NCBI GenBank assembly: GCA_000934385.1
Contig: KN880464.1
Coordinates: forward strand, 1-64,000
DNA length: 64,000 bases
Direction of reading: 5' to 3'
Source of the DNA: Cylindrobasidium torrendii FP15055 ss-10
Taxonomy: Eukaryota > Basidiomycota > Agaricomycetes > Agaricales > Physalacriaceae
Shown: positions 32,600 to 44,692 of the stretch, one piece after another
How the letters are laid out: every line of letters begins with the position of its first letter
Numbering within the stretch: the first letter of the stretch is position 1
Translations under genes and position numbers: made by a program
The notes under the pieces: model-generated
Seen by the model: only the letters and a program-made list of their open reading frames with translations
Databases searched by the model: none
Told to the model about the DNA's origin: nothing

Positions 32600-34565
32600 T
32601 CAAAGCTCTTTGCCTGCGAGCCATCGAGACACTAACTCCAAGCTTTCCTTGGGCTTGTCGAATGGAACCTTCATGGATGTTGTCAGTATAACCGGATGCA
32701 GCTGCAAAGAAAGACCTCCTACCATATGTCCGGCAGCATCTATGGTCGCAAACGTCAACCCATTCGTGCTCCTAGTAATTCCAGCTTTCTTCCCATCCAC
32801 AGTCCAATCCCGCAGCTCCGCATCATTGTACTCTGCCTTGTATGTCCAATCAAGCTCGAGGGTCCAGCGATTGTTTCCCACCCAATTGCATATCCAGTCG
32901 TACGTTCCCACATAGATGAGCACGCGGATGCCTCGCTCGAGGAGGGCGCCAACGTAGTCCTTCGATGGATGGAGGCTATCCTGTGTGATTGAGAACTCGG
33001 AGCTGACGCTGGCGGAGCACGACGTGAAATTGGCGGGGACGGCAGGGTCGACGCCGAGGAGCGCGCGCGTCTTGGGGTCGGAGAGGTAATTGGCTATGTA
33101 TCTATGTGTCGTTAGGAGTTGGTTGCACAAGTTTCTTGTTCAGGTGTACTTCGTCTGGGGGTAGCAAAGCGTCTCGCTGATGGGACCATCACAAGGCTTA
33201 CTGATGTCGTATGGGTTAAGGTCTATGGGAAATGAGTATGAGGTGTTCGAGAGTTAGACGAGGACAGACCCGTAAGCTCAAAGAACGATTCAGAAAAGAC
33301 GCTCTGGCAGAATGACGCCGCCGCTGCACAATTGATTGTGTCGAACTGGTCCTCACAGGCTGCCTTCAGCCATTTCTGACAGCGAGGGAGCTGCGCATGT
33401 TTGAATTAGACGGGCATCCAGTGTATGACAAGAACAAACGCACAGTTTTCTTCATATAAACACAAGTCTCGATGTCGAAAACGGGAGGGACAGAGGCGGC
33501 CGTGCAGACCATATCATAATAGGATAGTATCAATGTGAAGGGATCCGTTATTCCATTTCCTAAGTGCAGTCATCAGTCTCAATATAATATTCAGAACAAC
33601 AATGGGCACCGCACCAATCATGACAGAGGTCAAGTTCACGGGAGTTGCGCCTCCCTTCACGAGGACGGCGTTGTTGTCGTATACCGCGGCGGCGAACACG
33701 GGGAGGTAGCGACCCTATACATATGCGTTGAGCGGACGAAATCGACAATGATGGGCCGACGCACCCCGTACGATTCTCCTGCCATATGGAATGCTCTGCC
33801 CTTGAATTGGCTAAAGTTCTCGAAAAAGATGGAGACAAAGGCGGCCACATCTTTCGCGGCATCTTCAGTTGTACCCTATGGTCAATGTCAACTGGTGGGG
33901 TGGGACAAGAAAGGGTGGCTTACAACATATTCGCCATAGTCAGCATACGAGAAGCCAACACCGATGGGCTGGTCGATGAAGAAGACATTGGCATTGCTGT
34001 TCCAAGATTCAGGGTGGTGCTTTGGTTCACCAGGTTCGACGACACGGCAAGGACCTAGTTGCTTCTGTCAAGTTGCCCTGCATCTCTCCGTGAAGTCCAT
34101 AAGACGCACCGAGTTCCATGAGCAATCCAAGGGAAGACGAGCAGCCAGGTCCACCATTGGTCCAAAAGATAACATCGTCCTTGTCGGGGTCACTTCGGCT
34201 CTCGAAGAAGTAGAAGAAGATGTGGTGCGCTTCGATATCTATGTATCCTGTGTATGCACTTTAAGCAGTGAGCCCGCTATATGCGCTGAAGCAAAGACCA
34301 CACACCCAACGGTTTCGTCGCAGAAGTCACTCTTCTTAATCCTCACGGAATAATTTGGGAAGAGAGGGTGCCCCAATGTCGTGAAGGTATCCTCCCGGAC
34401 GTAGGCCAGTGACTCGAGTGGTGTGAATAATCCATCGTTTGCTGGAGCCTCGGGGAATTTGGCCGTATTGTTGTCGCTGAAGCTCGAGCCGAGGACGGTC
34501 TGACTGTGGGAAGCACAGACGCCAGCGGCCAGGCCAAGAAATGAGCACGTCCGCGTCCACAACAT
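32600..34565 (-). CDS. Serine carboxypeptidase (CPY-type, S10)
   Basis: Vacuolar or secreted exopeptidase that removes C-terminal residues. A signal peptide is seen at [20 protein letters not shown]. The S10 motifs follow in order: [40 protein letters not shown], the nucleophile in GESYGGRYLP, the aspartate in [12 protein letters not shown], and the histidine in DAAGHMV. The WNGGPGCSS oxyanion region carries T instead of the usual W ([11 protein letters not shown] is normal). Many short introns; the last exon ends WLAGKEL at 32600. All three catalytic residues are present, so it is predicted active. A propeptide of about 90 residues fits the spacing. Confidence 0.88.
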
Positions 34566-34810
34566 GGTGGTGGGAAGAAAGAACCAGGGCTTACATCATT
34601 TACATGATAACACGCGCGCGTGCGCTGATAACGACACGGTCCCGTGCTCCTCGCTGCGCGTGAAACAGTCAATTTCGGACACAAAGCTCAACATTTGACA
34701 GAGTAATTCTTTCATTAAAGTAAATAGCATTGAGCTGCGTATTGTCTGGTAAACATTCTAGCCTCCACCTAATTGCAATACACTGGAGTAATGTACTTAC
34801 ATGTTCAGTT

Positions 34811-36588
34811 TCACAGGGAAAGTACACGAAATTGCCCTTCATCTTCATCCTGGGCAATGCTTGTCAATACTTTATCACGAAGAAGACTGGATTTACTTAC
34901 ATCGACAATTAGAATGCAGTCGAGTCCAATCAGTGCGTCCTGTCCTCCTGAGAGTATGGGGAAGACGCGCTCTCTGTAAGGCAGATTTACAGTCAACTCA
35001 AACGAGTCATCATTTTCACCGCTCTCAGGCTCTGATTCCCGGTCGCTTTCGTCCTCTGTTGCACCTTCACCCTCATCGTCTTCCGTGCCCTCGCTCTCAC
35101 CTGCGCTCTCAGACCGGCTGGTCGAGGATTCTAGGAAAAGCTTCGCCCGTTTCTGGTTGAAGTCGTACAGCGTGAGAACCTCTGTCTCGACGTCGGCCAC
35201 CACCATGAGAGAGCCAAAGGTCCGACATGTCCAATATGAGTCGGTGTCACTTATCTCGACAGAGCTTGCGCCTCGTTCGCCCCAATCGCTCCAGGGGACG
35301 TCCCACTCCTCACGCCCCAGGTGTTCGAGTAGAGTTGCCCTGCGAACAACGAGCGTTAAATCCTGCATCCCCATGGACCTAATAAGAATTGTGTAGACAA
35401 GCTCGTCCGGGTCGTCGTAAAATTGCGTGAAAGTGTCTCCTGGTCCGGGCCATGCAGGTGTCGGGTCGCTCCGAATGACACAGTTGTATATATCGCGGAG
35501 ACCCCCAGGGAACTTGAGAAAGAGGTCAATACTATCCCTGTCAGCGACTGAGACCGTTGTTTGCCCCGACAAGAAGTTGTATATGCGGATTCCTTGTCCC
35601 AGGCCCTCCTCCACTTCTTGCTCTATGGCACAGACAGCGATTTGGGATTCACTGGCGAATGCAAAGGATATCAACTCGTAATTGTCGCTGGGCCGAAGAT
35701 CCTGGGTAGATGAATGTCAATATCCAGAAGACGGGCTATGTATATGTGAAGACGCCCACCATACAAAGTTCTCCGGTCTTCCAGTTTATAATGAATAGCC
35801 CAAAACCATTGCCATCATCTTCATCGTTGAGGAGGAAACCAGCGAATGTGCCGCAGACCGAGATGTGGTACGAAACGCCAAGCGACGTGTTGATAGCCTG
35901 GATTGGGATGGTCAGCTCGCTGAGCTTAGCAGATGGATGCTCGTGTCCGGTTGACATTGTGCGGAAAGCCAGCGCTAGCATTGGCGGAGATACATCAGAT
36001 CTACATAAACACGGTCAGCGACTGCAAACCAGGACAGAGAGTCAGAGAGTACCGCGCAAGGATTAACAGATCCTGTGACGGATCCATGCCAAAGTCGCCG
36101 AGGGGACCTCTCATCCTGATTGGGACCTCCCATGTCAGCCTTGGTCTGTTTGTCCTCGGCGACGCAAACTGGTGAAAGAGGACTAAGTTGTTGTCTGTAA
36201 CTTGTGCAAAGACATTGCCAAAGAAATCCCAGAGATAGAATGACGGGGTGTTGAGCTCTTCTGTGTCCTGCCCGGGCTGCATCTCGACCCACGACCCGTT
36301 CAGTTGCGCGCTCAGAAGGTCAAGCCGCTCCGCTGCAGATACGGGCAAGGCCACAGGATTGTCTTTAAGACCATACTTAGCCAGTGTCATTACATATAAC
36401 ATAACAGGAGAATTGTCAATGACAGTTTTCCATGTTTTGCAGACCTAGTGAACACATCGTCAGAGTTGACAGGCTGGATACCGAAATCAGGTTACCTCTC
36501 GAGATATTGCTATTCTTGCCGGCTCTTGATGGTGTATTATTCTTTCCACAAGCTCGAAGGGGAGGTTTGAAAAGGTAGAAGGATCCAT
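34811..36588 (-). CDS. F-box protein, tandem copy 1
   Basis: Begins MDPSTFSNLPFELVERII, with an F-box (HHQEPARIAISREVCKTWKTVI) that would contact Skp1. A long beta-rich region with recurring aromatic/Gly motifs follows (FGNVFAQVTDNNLVLFHQFAS, GMDPSQDLLILARYSLT, GVSYHISVCGTFAGFLL, FNQKRAKLF), possibly a propeller-like or substrate-binding module. A strongly acidic linker (SESAGESEGTEDDEGEGATEDES) lies near the end. The last intron (GTAAGT to CCCAG) changes the C terminus to DEDEGQFRVLSL. At least three introns. It is clearly paralogous along its length to the gene at 36846-38594. The degradation target is unknown. Confidence 0.78.
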
Positions 36589-36845
36589 ACTGAACTCGGA
36601 ATTATGGATGCAAAGGTCTTGAGGGTGTTTGGTCAACTTGGGTGCGGCGATCGCCGCACAACTTGTGTGGCACGGCTATTACACCTTTAAGTTACTAGTA
36701 CTAAGGTTCAACGAGTGCCTACACCCGCTTTAACATTAATACTGATTTGCAACACAGTGACCCTTGAAGCCCAAAATCCCAGGAAGGGAATGCGTTCGCC
36801 CCATGAAGTTCATTCAGACACCCAGAGCACAGTATATATTTTGTT

Positions 36846-38594
36846 TTACAAGCAAAGTACACGAAATTGACCTTCATGAATATTCTGGGATATACACGAA
36901 GGAGAGTAGATTTGCTTACATCAACAAGTAGGATGCAGTCAAGCCCGATTATAGCACGGTGGCTTAGGGAAGGGGACAGTACATTTGAGAAGACTCGCTT
37001 TCGGAATGATGGACTTGTTGTGTGGCTGGCGTCGGACTCTGTTTCCCCACCATCTTCATCGTCGTCGTTCGCACCATTCCCAAATTTGCTCCTACCCACC
37101 GTAACATCTGCGTATGACCTGCGCGTTGTGCCCTGTCTCTTTCTGGTAAGAAATCCTGGGAAAAGCCTTGCCCTCTTCTGGTTGAAGTCGAATATGGTCA
37201 GTGTTTTCGCGCTGTCGTTGGCCGCTGCCATGAGGGAACCAAACGTCCGACATCGCCCGCGTGAGTCTCTTTGATTGACATCGACACTTTTTGTGCGTTG
37301 TTCGCCCCAATCGCTCCAGGGGATGTCCCGCTCTTCTCGCCGCAGATATTCCAGCAAAGATGCCCTGCGCCTGACGAGCGATACGGCGTCCCCTCCCATA
37401 TGCATGACAAAGATCGTATAGATGAGCTCGTTGGGGTCATCGTAGAATTGTGTGAATGTGTCTCCTGGTCCTGGCCATGATGGTGTCGGGTCGCACTCGA
37501 TAAAACAGTGATATAGACCATGGAGACTCCCGGGAAACTGGAGAAAATGTGCCACACGGTCTCTGTCAGCGATTGAGACTGTTGTCGTGAGTTCGCTCGA
37601 GAAATCATATATGCGAATCCCTTCTTCGTTATCGTCGTCTTCGAGCTCTACTATGGCGCAGACAGCGACGTGGGTCTCGCTGATAAATGCAAAGGCCTGT
37701 AACTCGTAACAGTCGCTATATCGAAGATCCTGGACGCAAATGTAAGTCGATATCCGGGAGACGATCCATGAGCACACCCACCATATAGAGTCCTCCAGTT
37801 CTCCAATTTACGATGAACAACTCACAGATACGGATAGCATTGTAGACGAGTATCCCAACGAACGCACCACAGACTGATATGTGGTATGAAAGCCCAATCA
37901 CACCGATATCGTGGGTCGGAAAAGTCGACTTTGTAAGCAGAGCCATTGGATGTGCATGCCCGGTTGACATTGTGCAGAAAGACAGCATTAGCGTCGGCGG
38001 GGATATACCAGAACTAAACTCGGTTAGCAACAGCAAACCAGGAAGCAGAGTGATGAGGTACCGCGCAAGAATGAGCAGATCCTGTGACGGATCCATGCCA
38101 AATTCGCCGAGCGGGCCTTCCGTGCTGACTGGGACCTCCCATGTCTGCCTTGGTTTGTTTGACCTTGGCGACGCAAACTGGCGAAAGACAACCTTCTCGT
38201 CTGTAGCATGTGCGAGGACGTTCCCAAAGAATTGCCAGAGGTGAATTGGCGATGTGTTGAGGTCCTCCACATCTGGACCGGGCTGTATGTCAATCCACGA
38301 CCTGTGCACCTTTGCGTTCAAAAGAAGCAGTCGCTCTGCCAAAGACGCAGGCAAGGCCGCAGGATTTTCCTTGAGGCCATACTTGGCCAGTTTCATTGCG
38401 TATAGCATTGCAGGAGAGTCGTCAATGACATTTCTCCATGTTTTGCAGACCTAGCGAGCGTGTGAGGGTCAACCAGGCTCAGGAGACTGGTTGAGTACCT
38501 CTCGAGATACTGCTATCATCGACGGCTCCTGCTGGCGAAGTATGTACTCCATAAGCTCGAAGGGTATTTTGTCGAAAACAGGCGAAGGGAACAT
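36846..38594 (-). CDS. F-box protein, tandem copy 2
   Basis: Head-to-tail paralogue of the gene 257 bp away. It starts MFPSPVFDKIPFELMEYILR with the same F-box pattern (QQEPSMIAVSREVCKTWRNVI). It shares blocks such as AMLYAMKLAKYGLKENPAALP, GEFGMDPSQDLLILARYLIT, GLSYHISVCGAFVGILVY, SWPGPGDTFTQFYDD and WSDWGE. The final intron, at the same site (GTAAGC to CCCAG), gives the end NIHEGQFRVLCL, stop at 36846. The acidic linker present in copy 1 is shorter here and mixed with R/T residues. Expected role is an SCF substrate adaptor; target unknown. Confidence 0.78.
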
Positions 38595-39084
38595 AGTTGA
38601 TTGAAAATTACAGTTAAAGAGGTCTTGATGGTTTCTGGTCAACTTGTGCGCGGCGATCGCCGTACCAAAGCTAACAAATGGACCTGTATACTGGCAGTTT
38701 GAAGCGTACCTTTTGGCTGGCCGTCCACTGGCTCAAGTGTATGGGATATCGAATGTTAAATGGATTACTGAATAAAGTAGCTGCACGCCGCATAAACGCG
38801 GCATCATGCATCATGGCTTATATACATACCTCTAAGATACAAAATGCGTATACAGAGACACATATGAAGCAAACTAGACAAGATCGTGTAAGGGAGCATG
38901 AAGTAGTGGTGGAATAATTACAATTAAGGGTGCAAGATAGATTACCGAGGTACGGAGCGTGGAGAAACAGAGAGAGCGAAATATATAGATTATCTGAAAG
39001 CACAGAGGGCACGGGAGAGAGATGGCGATGCGATCCCAAAAGCCTGCTTGGGGTTGAAGAAGATCCGAGCGACATGCGAGTGGA

Positions 39085-39741
39085 TCTGGAGGGATGCGTT
39101 AGCAAGCCGTGCGTATACGAGCAAACCAACCCTAAAAGAAGGACGCACCAGAAGAATTTGCCCTGGCGGATGGGGCACACGGTAGGCTCAAGGCTTCCCT
39201 GGGCGTCGCGCCGTTTCCGAGGGTAGTAGTAGCTGGCGGTCTGGTACACCCTTGTTGACGCGTCCTGCTCGATCCATCCCATCTGTTCCATGTCCTTGGC
39301 AACACAGTACGTCCACCAGCGACAGCCAATGCCCTCGTCGTTGAAGTAGTAGCGGTCACGCCCACGCATGATAATGAGGCGGAAGATGGCCTCTACCGTC
39401 ACGTTCAAGGCCACGCTGAAGGAGAGTACCGCCGGAGAGTACCGCGATACGATATAGCGTTTGGAAGAGAGCTCTATGAGCGACGGATGTGCCGATGTTT
39501 CTCCCGAAGAAATGCTGACGCGAACGGAAGACGCGTCGCTTGTTTGCAAAAAGAACATCCAGTGGTTGACCGGCTCCTTGCGCGTGTGGTTGTCGTTGTC
39601 GTTCCCCGCGGCGCAAAAGTGCACGCATTGGACACGAGATGGGAGTATGTCGAGGTCAAACTCCTCTGCCTCCCAGTGGCAGTCCGGGGCGTACGGGTAG
39701 CGGTCAATGTATTCGCGGACGGAGTCGATCTTGTTGGACAT
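39085..39741 (-). CDS. DUF7770-like protein
   Basis: Starts MSNKIDSVREYIDRYPYAPD (ATG 39739-39741). A conserved-looking core follows: CVHFCAAGNDNDNHTRKEPV, NHWMFFLQTSDASSVRVSIS, ALNVTVEAIFRLIIMRGRDRY and CRWWTYCVAKDMEQMGWI. It ends QGKFF. The NHW, RDRY and CRWW pattern resembles the fungal DUF7770 family, of unknown function; this call is from memory of the motif. The end is notable: after TTC TTC the codon TG is followed by a good intron (GTGCGT, branch GCTAAC, TCCAG), and the next exon base is A, so splicing would create TGA. Without splicing, the frame runs on for about 110 more residues of poor quality. Confidence 0.55.
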
Positions 39742-41791
39742 CGTAGAAGGCAGTTGCGACCGCGAGGGCGCGTCGAGAGCGAGGGACGTGGCAGTAAGGA
39801 TCATTTAACGAAGGATTGAGCTTTTGTATGGCGCTGGGCCGGCAAGGACAGTGAGAGAGTTCCAGGAAGAGATCATCAAACGCCGAGCTCGAGCTCGAGG
39901 ACAGTGGATAGATACTAAAACATCGGTAGCAGTCTGAAATGGACGAGATGGGGTGCGATAAGTCAACGAGGCCACACCTGGTTGACTGGAACAGAAAATA
40001 CTCAACCTGATGGCAGTGGCTGAGGCGGATGAACCGCCATCGGCGGTTGCCGAAATCGAAGGAAATATAGAAAGTACGCTTCGAGTAATGCAACTCTGAT
40101 GGCGTGCTTGACATTGAAGGGAAAAAAACAAAGGGAAATAGTAAGAACTACCTTGTCCAGGGTAAAGAGAAATATTATACAGCATTATTCCTCGTTCCTG
40201 GAAGTTTGAACCCCATGTCATGTACATTGTACAATGTTAGCCAGGTCCTATGTAGTGGTGACCGCGCATCAGGGACACGTAAAGAGAGTGTCGATTTTTA
40301 ATTTGCACTAACCGTCGGGACTCGGGAGAGACGGTGAAGAGATTATATGCCTTGATTTTCTCGAAAGCAACTTACCTCGAAGATCCGGAACGCCCTACAA
40401 ACTCTGCTAGTAGGATGACCTCACATAGCCACAGTTTTCGATAGGCAACCTCATGTACTAAGCTCTAAGCCTGTGATAGCCCCATCGGTAGGATGCTATC
40501 GCTTCAACCATAGATGGACGATCCCGCAAAGTCCAAGCTTCGATCCTGCAAGCTCTCTGCGCTGTTGCAATACATCTCTGGCTGTCTGGCCAATGCAAAC
40601 AGAGACAACGATGCGTTGGTTCTCAACGTGTGCGGAATGCAGCGTAGGCTCTTGCACCAACAGCAGCAAAAGAAGTAAGTCTGAGAAGGCACACAACGTT
40701 GATTGCAGCAGTCAATTGTCCAGGGAGTAGTGGTCCACTTCATTATAGCTTCGCTAGCACAACCCGTCGGCTCTACGAAGATATGCTTCTGACCACCTGA
40801 GTGTAAATGTGGCAATGAATAGCAGCCCAGATGTGCGAAATGTTTGCCGGCAGTAGAAGCAGGCAACTCCTCGCATGTGTTCCTGAACAACTTTTGTGTC
40901 AATTCTCAAATGAAGCTTAAATGCCTAAAAGGGTTCGGTACCGCGTGGACTGCCCATTGTTCCTGAACGGCAGGCTTACTATTAAGGACTAAGGTTGCCG
41001 AATTTGGAAATGGCTATCGCTCGACGCTCTACTTACGCTCTTTTTCCTCGCTGCAAACACACAGATCCCACGGTGAAAAGGGGGGCACATAATCTCCACA
41101 GATGAGGGCGATAAAGAGAGGTGCACAGGCATTGGAACGCACTGGGATGCCCCGAGCTCAGAGATGGTTCATTTCGATTTTCGGGCCCATCCAGGCTCTA
41201 GACCGTAGTGTGTATGCCAGAGGGAGGCTTCTGATACTTACTTACCTTGAACCCCCGAGGCCATGTACGTGCATGTCGTGGAGTGGTTTCTCGCAATCGG
41301 TCCGTATCGAAGAACTTCGGGAAGAAAGCACCTGGGTAGGTCGAGGTCGAGGAGGGTCGAGGCCATGGACGAGCCGATAGCCGCTATTTACTGCACCTTT
41401 GGATATCCAGCATGAGACCCAGGAAGCACGACTGAAGCCTCGCGTCCCGCGAGTGTCGGCCCACTCAGTGCCTCGATTGACAAACACGTCAATAAGCAGT
41501 AGTCGACAATGCTTGCATATCTCGACCTCAATTTCGGTGATAGGTGAATTGGTGAAAAATCACGATGCGGAGGACCGAGAGACATTGTCATGTCCAAGTC
41601 GTAATGTGCGATGCGACCTGGATGCGACTATCTGCCAACATACACCATGTCTGTCGGCCCGGACAATTGTAACATGACCTGCTGGATTTGAGCATAGATG
41701 GCATTTTCTGTGTACACTGAGGGTGGTATAGTGCGACCTGCACGCAAGACATAGATATAGTACATTAATAATTCATTGTTAATCAGGATAT
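39742..41791. other. Long intergenic region, no supported gene
   Basis: Two kilobases with only short, unconvincing frames on both strands. It includes the upstream region of the DUF7770-like gene and possibly a 3' extension of the next F-box gene (to about 41590). Confidence 0.5.
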
Positions 41792-42634
41792 TCACTCTGG
41801 CAGCCTCTTGTCGGAATAATTGGGTATATCTGGGGGGAACAACACCTCTGTATGTGGATGCAATCCGCTCAGCGTCAACGACGTGAGGCTGGGCGCATAC
41901 TGAAACGCGTTTATCGTCACCTTGCCATCTCCCGCAACGTTCTTGGGGCCATGCATGGATATCGACACCCTCTCCAAGATAGGGACACCACCCGCGACGC
42001 CCCTCAAACATCTGGACAGCCGCGTCTGCACTGGCACGTACATCCGCAAAGAACGCCATCTATCCGCCGCGGGCCACATTAAGCGTAGAATCTCCTCGAC
42101 AGTCGCGGCTTTGTCGAACTGGCACTCTGTCATGCGTGGGCACCAGAGGGTGATGGACAGGCCTGCGGGGGCACCGACGCTGAGGTATAAGGCGCGTCGT
42201 AGAAGCCCTCGAGTATGAGATGTGAGATGGTAAAGTGGCTTGATTGTGATGCAGGACCACATTCTGGGGGACGAGACGCATATAAGGCGCCAGAAGCGGC
42301 ATACCTGGCTGTACGCCCATGGGCCCTGGTACGAGTTAAAGACGGAGTAGTCGATGGACGCCAGCAGCAGAATCTTTTCAAGGAGCTCTGGTGTGAGGGA
42401 GTCGATAGGCGCGCGTGCCTCATGGTGGAGGGCAGGGTTTGACGAGGCGGCGTTTAATGGCGGAGGAAGCGCTTCTGGTATTATTTCGCTGCTGGTATGG
42501 CTGGTGCTGTCCACGCGGTGTCGTCTCGAGATGGTGTGGGAAATTCTCAAGGACAACCTGCTCAGTCGTTTTGGTCGTGGGGGAAGGATATCGTTATGGA
42601 GCACGGCGGCTATGGATGCCTGGATGGTGGTCAT
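41792..42634 (-). CDS. F-box protein, short or incompletely resolved 3' end
   Basis: A 280-codon frame from ATG at 42632-42634. The N terminus is basic and disordered. An F-box-like domain is at about residues 75-130 (PIDSLTPELLEKILLLASI, YSQVCRFWRLICVSSPRMWS), followed by early leucine-rich sequence (LERVSISMHGPKNVAGDG, SLTSLTLSGLHPHTEVLFPP). It stops at PDIPNYSDKRLPE, much earlier than typical members (400-600 residues). A possible intron (GTGAATATCC to GTGCAG, about 41735-41793) could add about 60 more residues ending near 41580, but these do not look clearly leucine-rich. TATATAA lies about 70 bp upstream of the ATG. Confidence 0.68.
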   Translation of the reverse strand: MTTIQASIAAVLHNDILPPRPKRLSRLSLRISHTISRRHRVDSTSHTSSEIIPEALPPPLNAASSNPALHHEARAPIDSLTPELLEKILLLASIDYSVFNSYQGPWAYSQVCRFWRLICVSSPRMWSCITIKPLYHLTSHTRGLLRRALYLSVGAPAGLSITLWCPRMTECQFDKAATVEEILRLMWPAADRWRSLRMYVPVQTRLSRCLRGVAGGVPILERVSISMHGPKNVAGDGKVTINAFQYAPSLTSLTLSGLHPHTEVLFPPDIPNYSDKRLPE

Positions 42635-43427
42635 TGTCGTGATACAAGCTGAAGAGGAGGGGAATCTATTTCAAAGCGCCAAGACGTTAGACTGGGGTGT
42701 TTATATACGAGTCGAGGCAGTATACCCTGATCATTGGAAATGATGCACAGGATGAGTCACGCACCCTGGAGTGGAGGGGTAGGCTGGTTGGATACGACGA
42801 ACATATACAATAACTCGTTTCAGTGTCTGGAGCTGCGCTGCCTGCGCAAAACGGTGCAACATACCTGGGCCATGGTCAACGAAGTCGGCGGAAAGCAATG
42901 GAAATGCGCTTGGATGTAGTTCATAGCGGAAGCCAGGACTTTCATGGCATTTGAAGCGTCATTTTATGCTATCCGTCTGGTGAATTGTGCGGATGGCTGA
43001 ATGTGGCGGTGGTCATCGGTCCACAGAAACCTCCATAATCTCCACAATCGGTTACACACTGCATTTGTCTTTTGTGTCGAGTGCGTTGGAGCTTTTCGTT
43101 ATGTCGCGACTGTTTGGCCGGCCTCTGCATGATCAAAGTAAAGTGCTAAAGCGCATTTAACAAAGTTTGCCACTGTGGCGGGGCCCGGATCAGCGGGGCG
43201 GCTTTGCCGGGGCGGTAACAATAGATATGGCTGCGCGGTCTCGCCTTTCCGTCTCACTCTCATCCTCTTCGACGTAGTTCACACTCGCCGTTCTTGCCGT
43301 ATTTCTGCTTTGCTGTTTCTTGTATAGACTCCATTGCCTTACTCCAGTCGCTGTGAGTCGCAAATTTTGACCCCCCAAAAACGAGCGACCATCTAACGCC
43401 GACCAGCTTTTCTTCCCAACAACCATC
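42635..43427. other. Divergent upstream region
   Basis: Separates the F-box gene (minus) from the transporter gene (plus). No coding frame seen. Confidence 0.5.
42701..42707 (-). promoter_or_regulatory. TATA-like box of the F-box gene
   Basis: TATATAA on the minus strand 67 bp upstream of the F-box start codon at 42634. Position and sequence only. Confidence 0.4.
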
Positions 43428-44692
43428 ATGTCGAGCAGTAACAACCATCAGTATGAGGAGAAGGAGTTAGCTGTCATGTCCAGCTCAGAGGGCGCCTCCG
43501 ACCAAGCCAAAGATGTCTCCGAAGACCGTGAAACCCTGCTACCCCAGCCCGCGGTCGCAAATGCTCCAGCGCCAAAGGCCAAGCTATCGGCGGCGATGAT
43601 AATACCCATCTGGATCGTCCTCAGCTCCTCAGTCATCATCTACAACAATTATCTCTACAACACGCTGCAGTTCAAATATCCCGTTTTCCTTGTCACCTGG
43701 CATTTGGTCTTTGCTGTGCGTTCTCCGCACTTTTCGAACCCGGTCCTTTCGCTGATAGTCTTCCCAGGCTATCGGTACGCGCATCCTGCAGCGAACGACA
43801 AACCTGCTTGATGGGACCAGGGATGTCGCCATGACCAAGGACATGTTTCTCAAATCCATTCTGCCCATCGGTCTCCTTTTCTCGGGCAGCTTGATCCTCA
43901 GCAATACCGCATATCTTTACCTCAGTGTCTCGTACATCCAAATGCTCAAGGTGAGCCCGGCAGCCCCCTTCCCGTTCTGGCTTCCCGCGGCCCTTTACTG
44001 ACGTGTTTGAAGGCGTTCAACCCCGTTGCGATCCTTCTCATATCATGGACATTCCGCATCGCAGAGCCCAACCGCAAATTGGCACTCATCGTCTTCATGA
44101 TCTCCTGCGGTGTAGCGCTTGCATCCAACGGCGAATTGAGGTTCAATCTCTTTGGCTTCCTGGTGCAAGCCGCGGCAGTTGGCGTGCGTAGCTTTTCTTG
44201 TCAGTCCGATTGTCTCAAAGTTGATACCGTTTTCAGTTCGAAGCGTCCCGTCTCGTGATGATTCAAATTCTCCTTCACGGTCTCAAGATGGATCCCCTCG
44301 TGTCGCTGCACTACTATGCCCCAGTCTGTGCCATCCTCAACATCATTGCCTTGCCTTTCACCGAAGGCCTCGCGCCGTTCTACGAGTTGGCTAGGATTGG
44401 ACCCATGATTCTTCTCAGCAATGCGGCCATCGCTTTCTTGCTCAACGTCGCCGCCGTCTTCTTGGTCGGTGTTGGTAGTGGTCTCGTCCTGACCCTGGCC
44501 GGTGTATTCAAGGTACTGTGCCTGCATGTTCGCTGTCAATACCGGAGATTGCTAACACGCTTTAATTAGGACATCCTCCTCATTACCGGCTCCGTGCTCA
44601 TCTTTGGATCCCTTATAACACCTCTGCAAGTCATTGGATATGCGATTGCGCTGGGTGGACTCGTCCTGTTCAAGACGTCTGGTGGCAAGTAG
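43428..44692 (+). CDS. Triose-phosphate/nucleotide-sugar transporter family protein
   Basis: Drug/metabolite-transporter superfamily, TPT branch; these proteins usually exchange nucleotide sugars or phosphorylated sugars across Golgi or ER membranes. Five exons join in frame. A soluble N-terminal tail of about 60 residues precedes ten likely helices, including [34 protein letters not shown], [60 protein letters not shown] and [18 protein letters not shown] landmarks are present: YNNYLYN, the [14 protein letters not shown] motif, and the [16 protein letters not shown] region. The last residues are TSGGK, without a clear ER-retrieval KKxx signal. The substrate cannot be read from the sequence. 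Confidence 0.88.
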
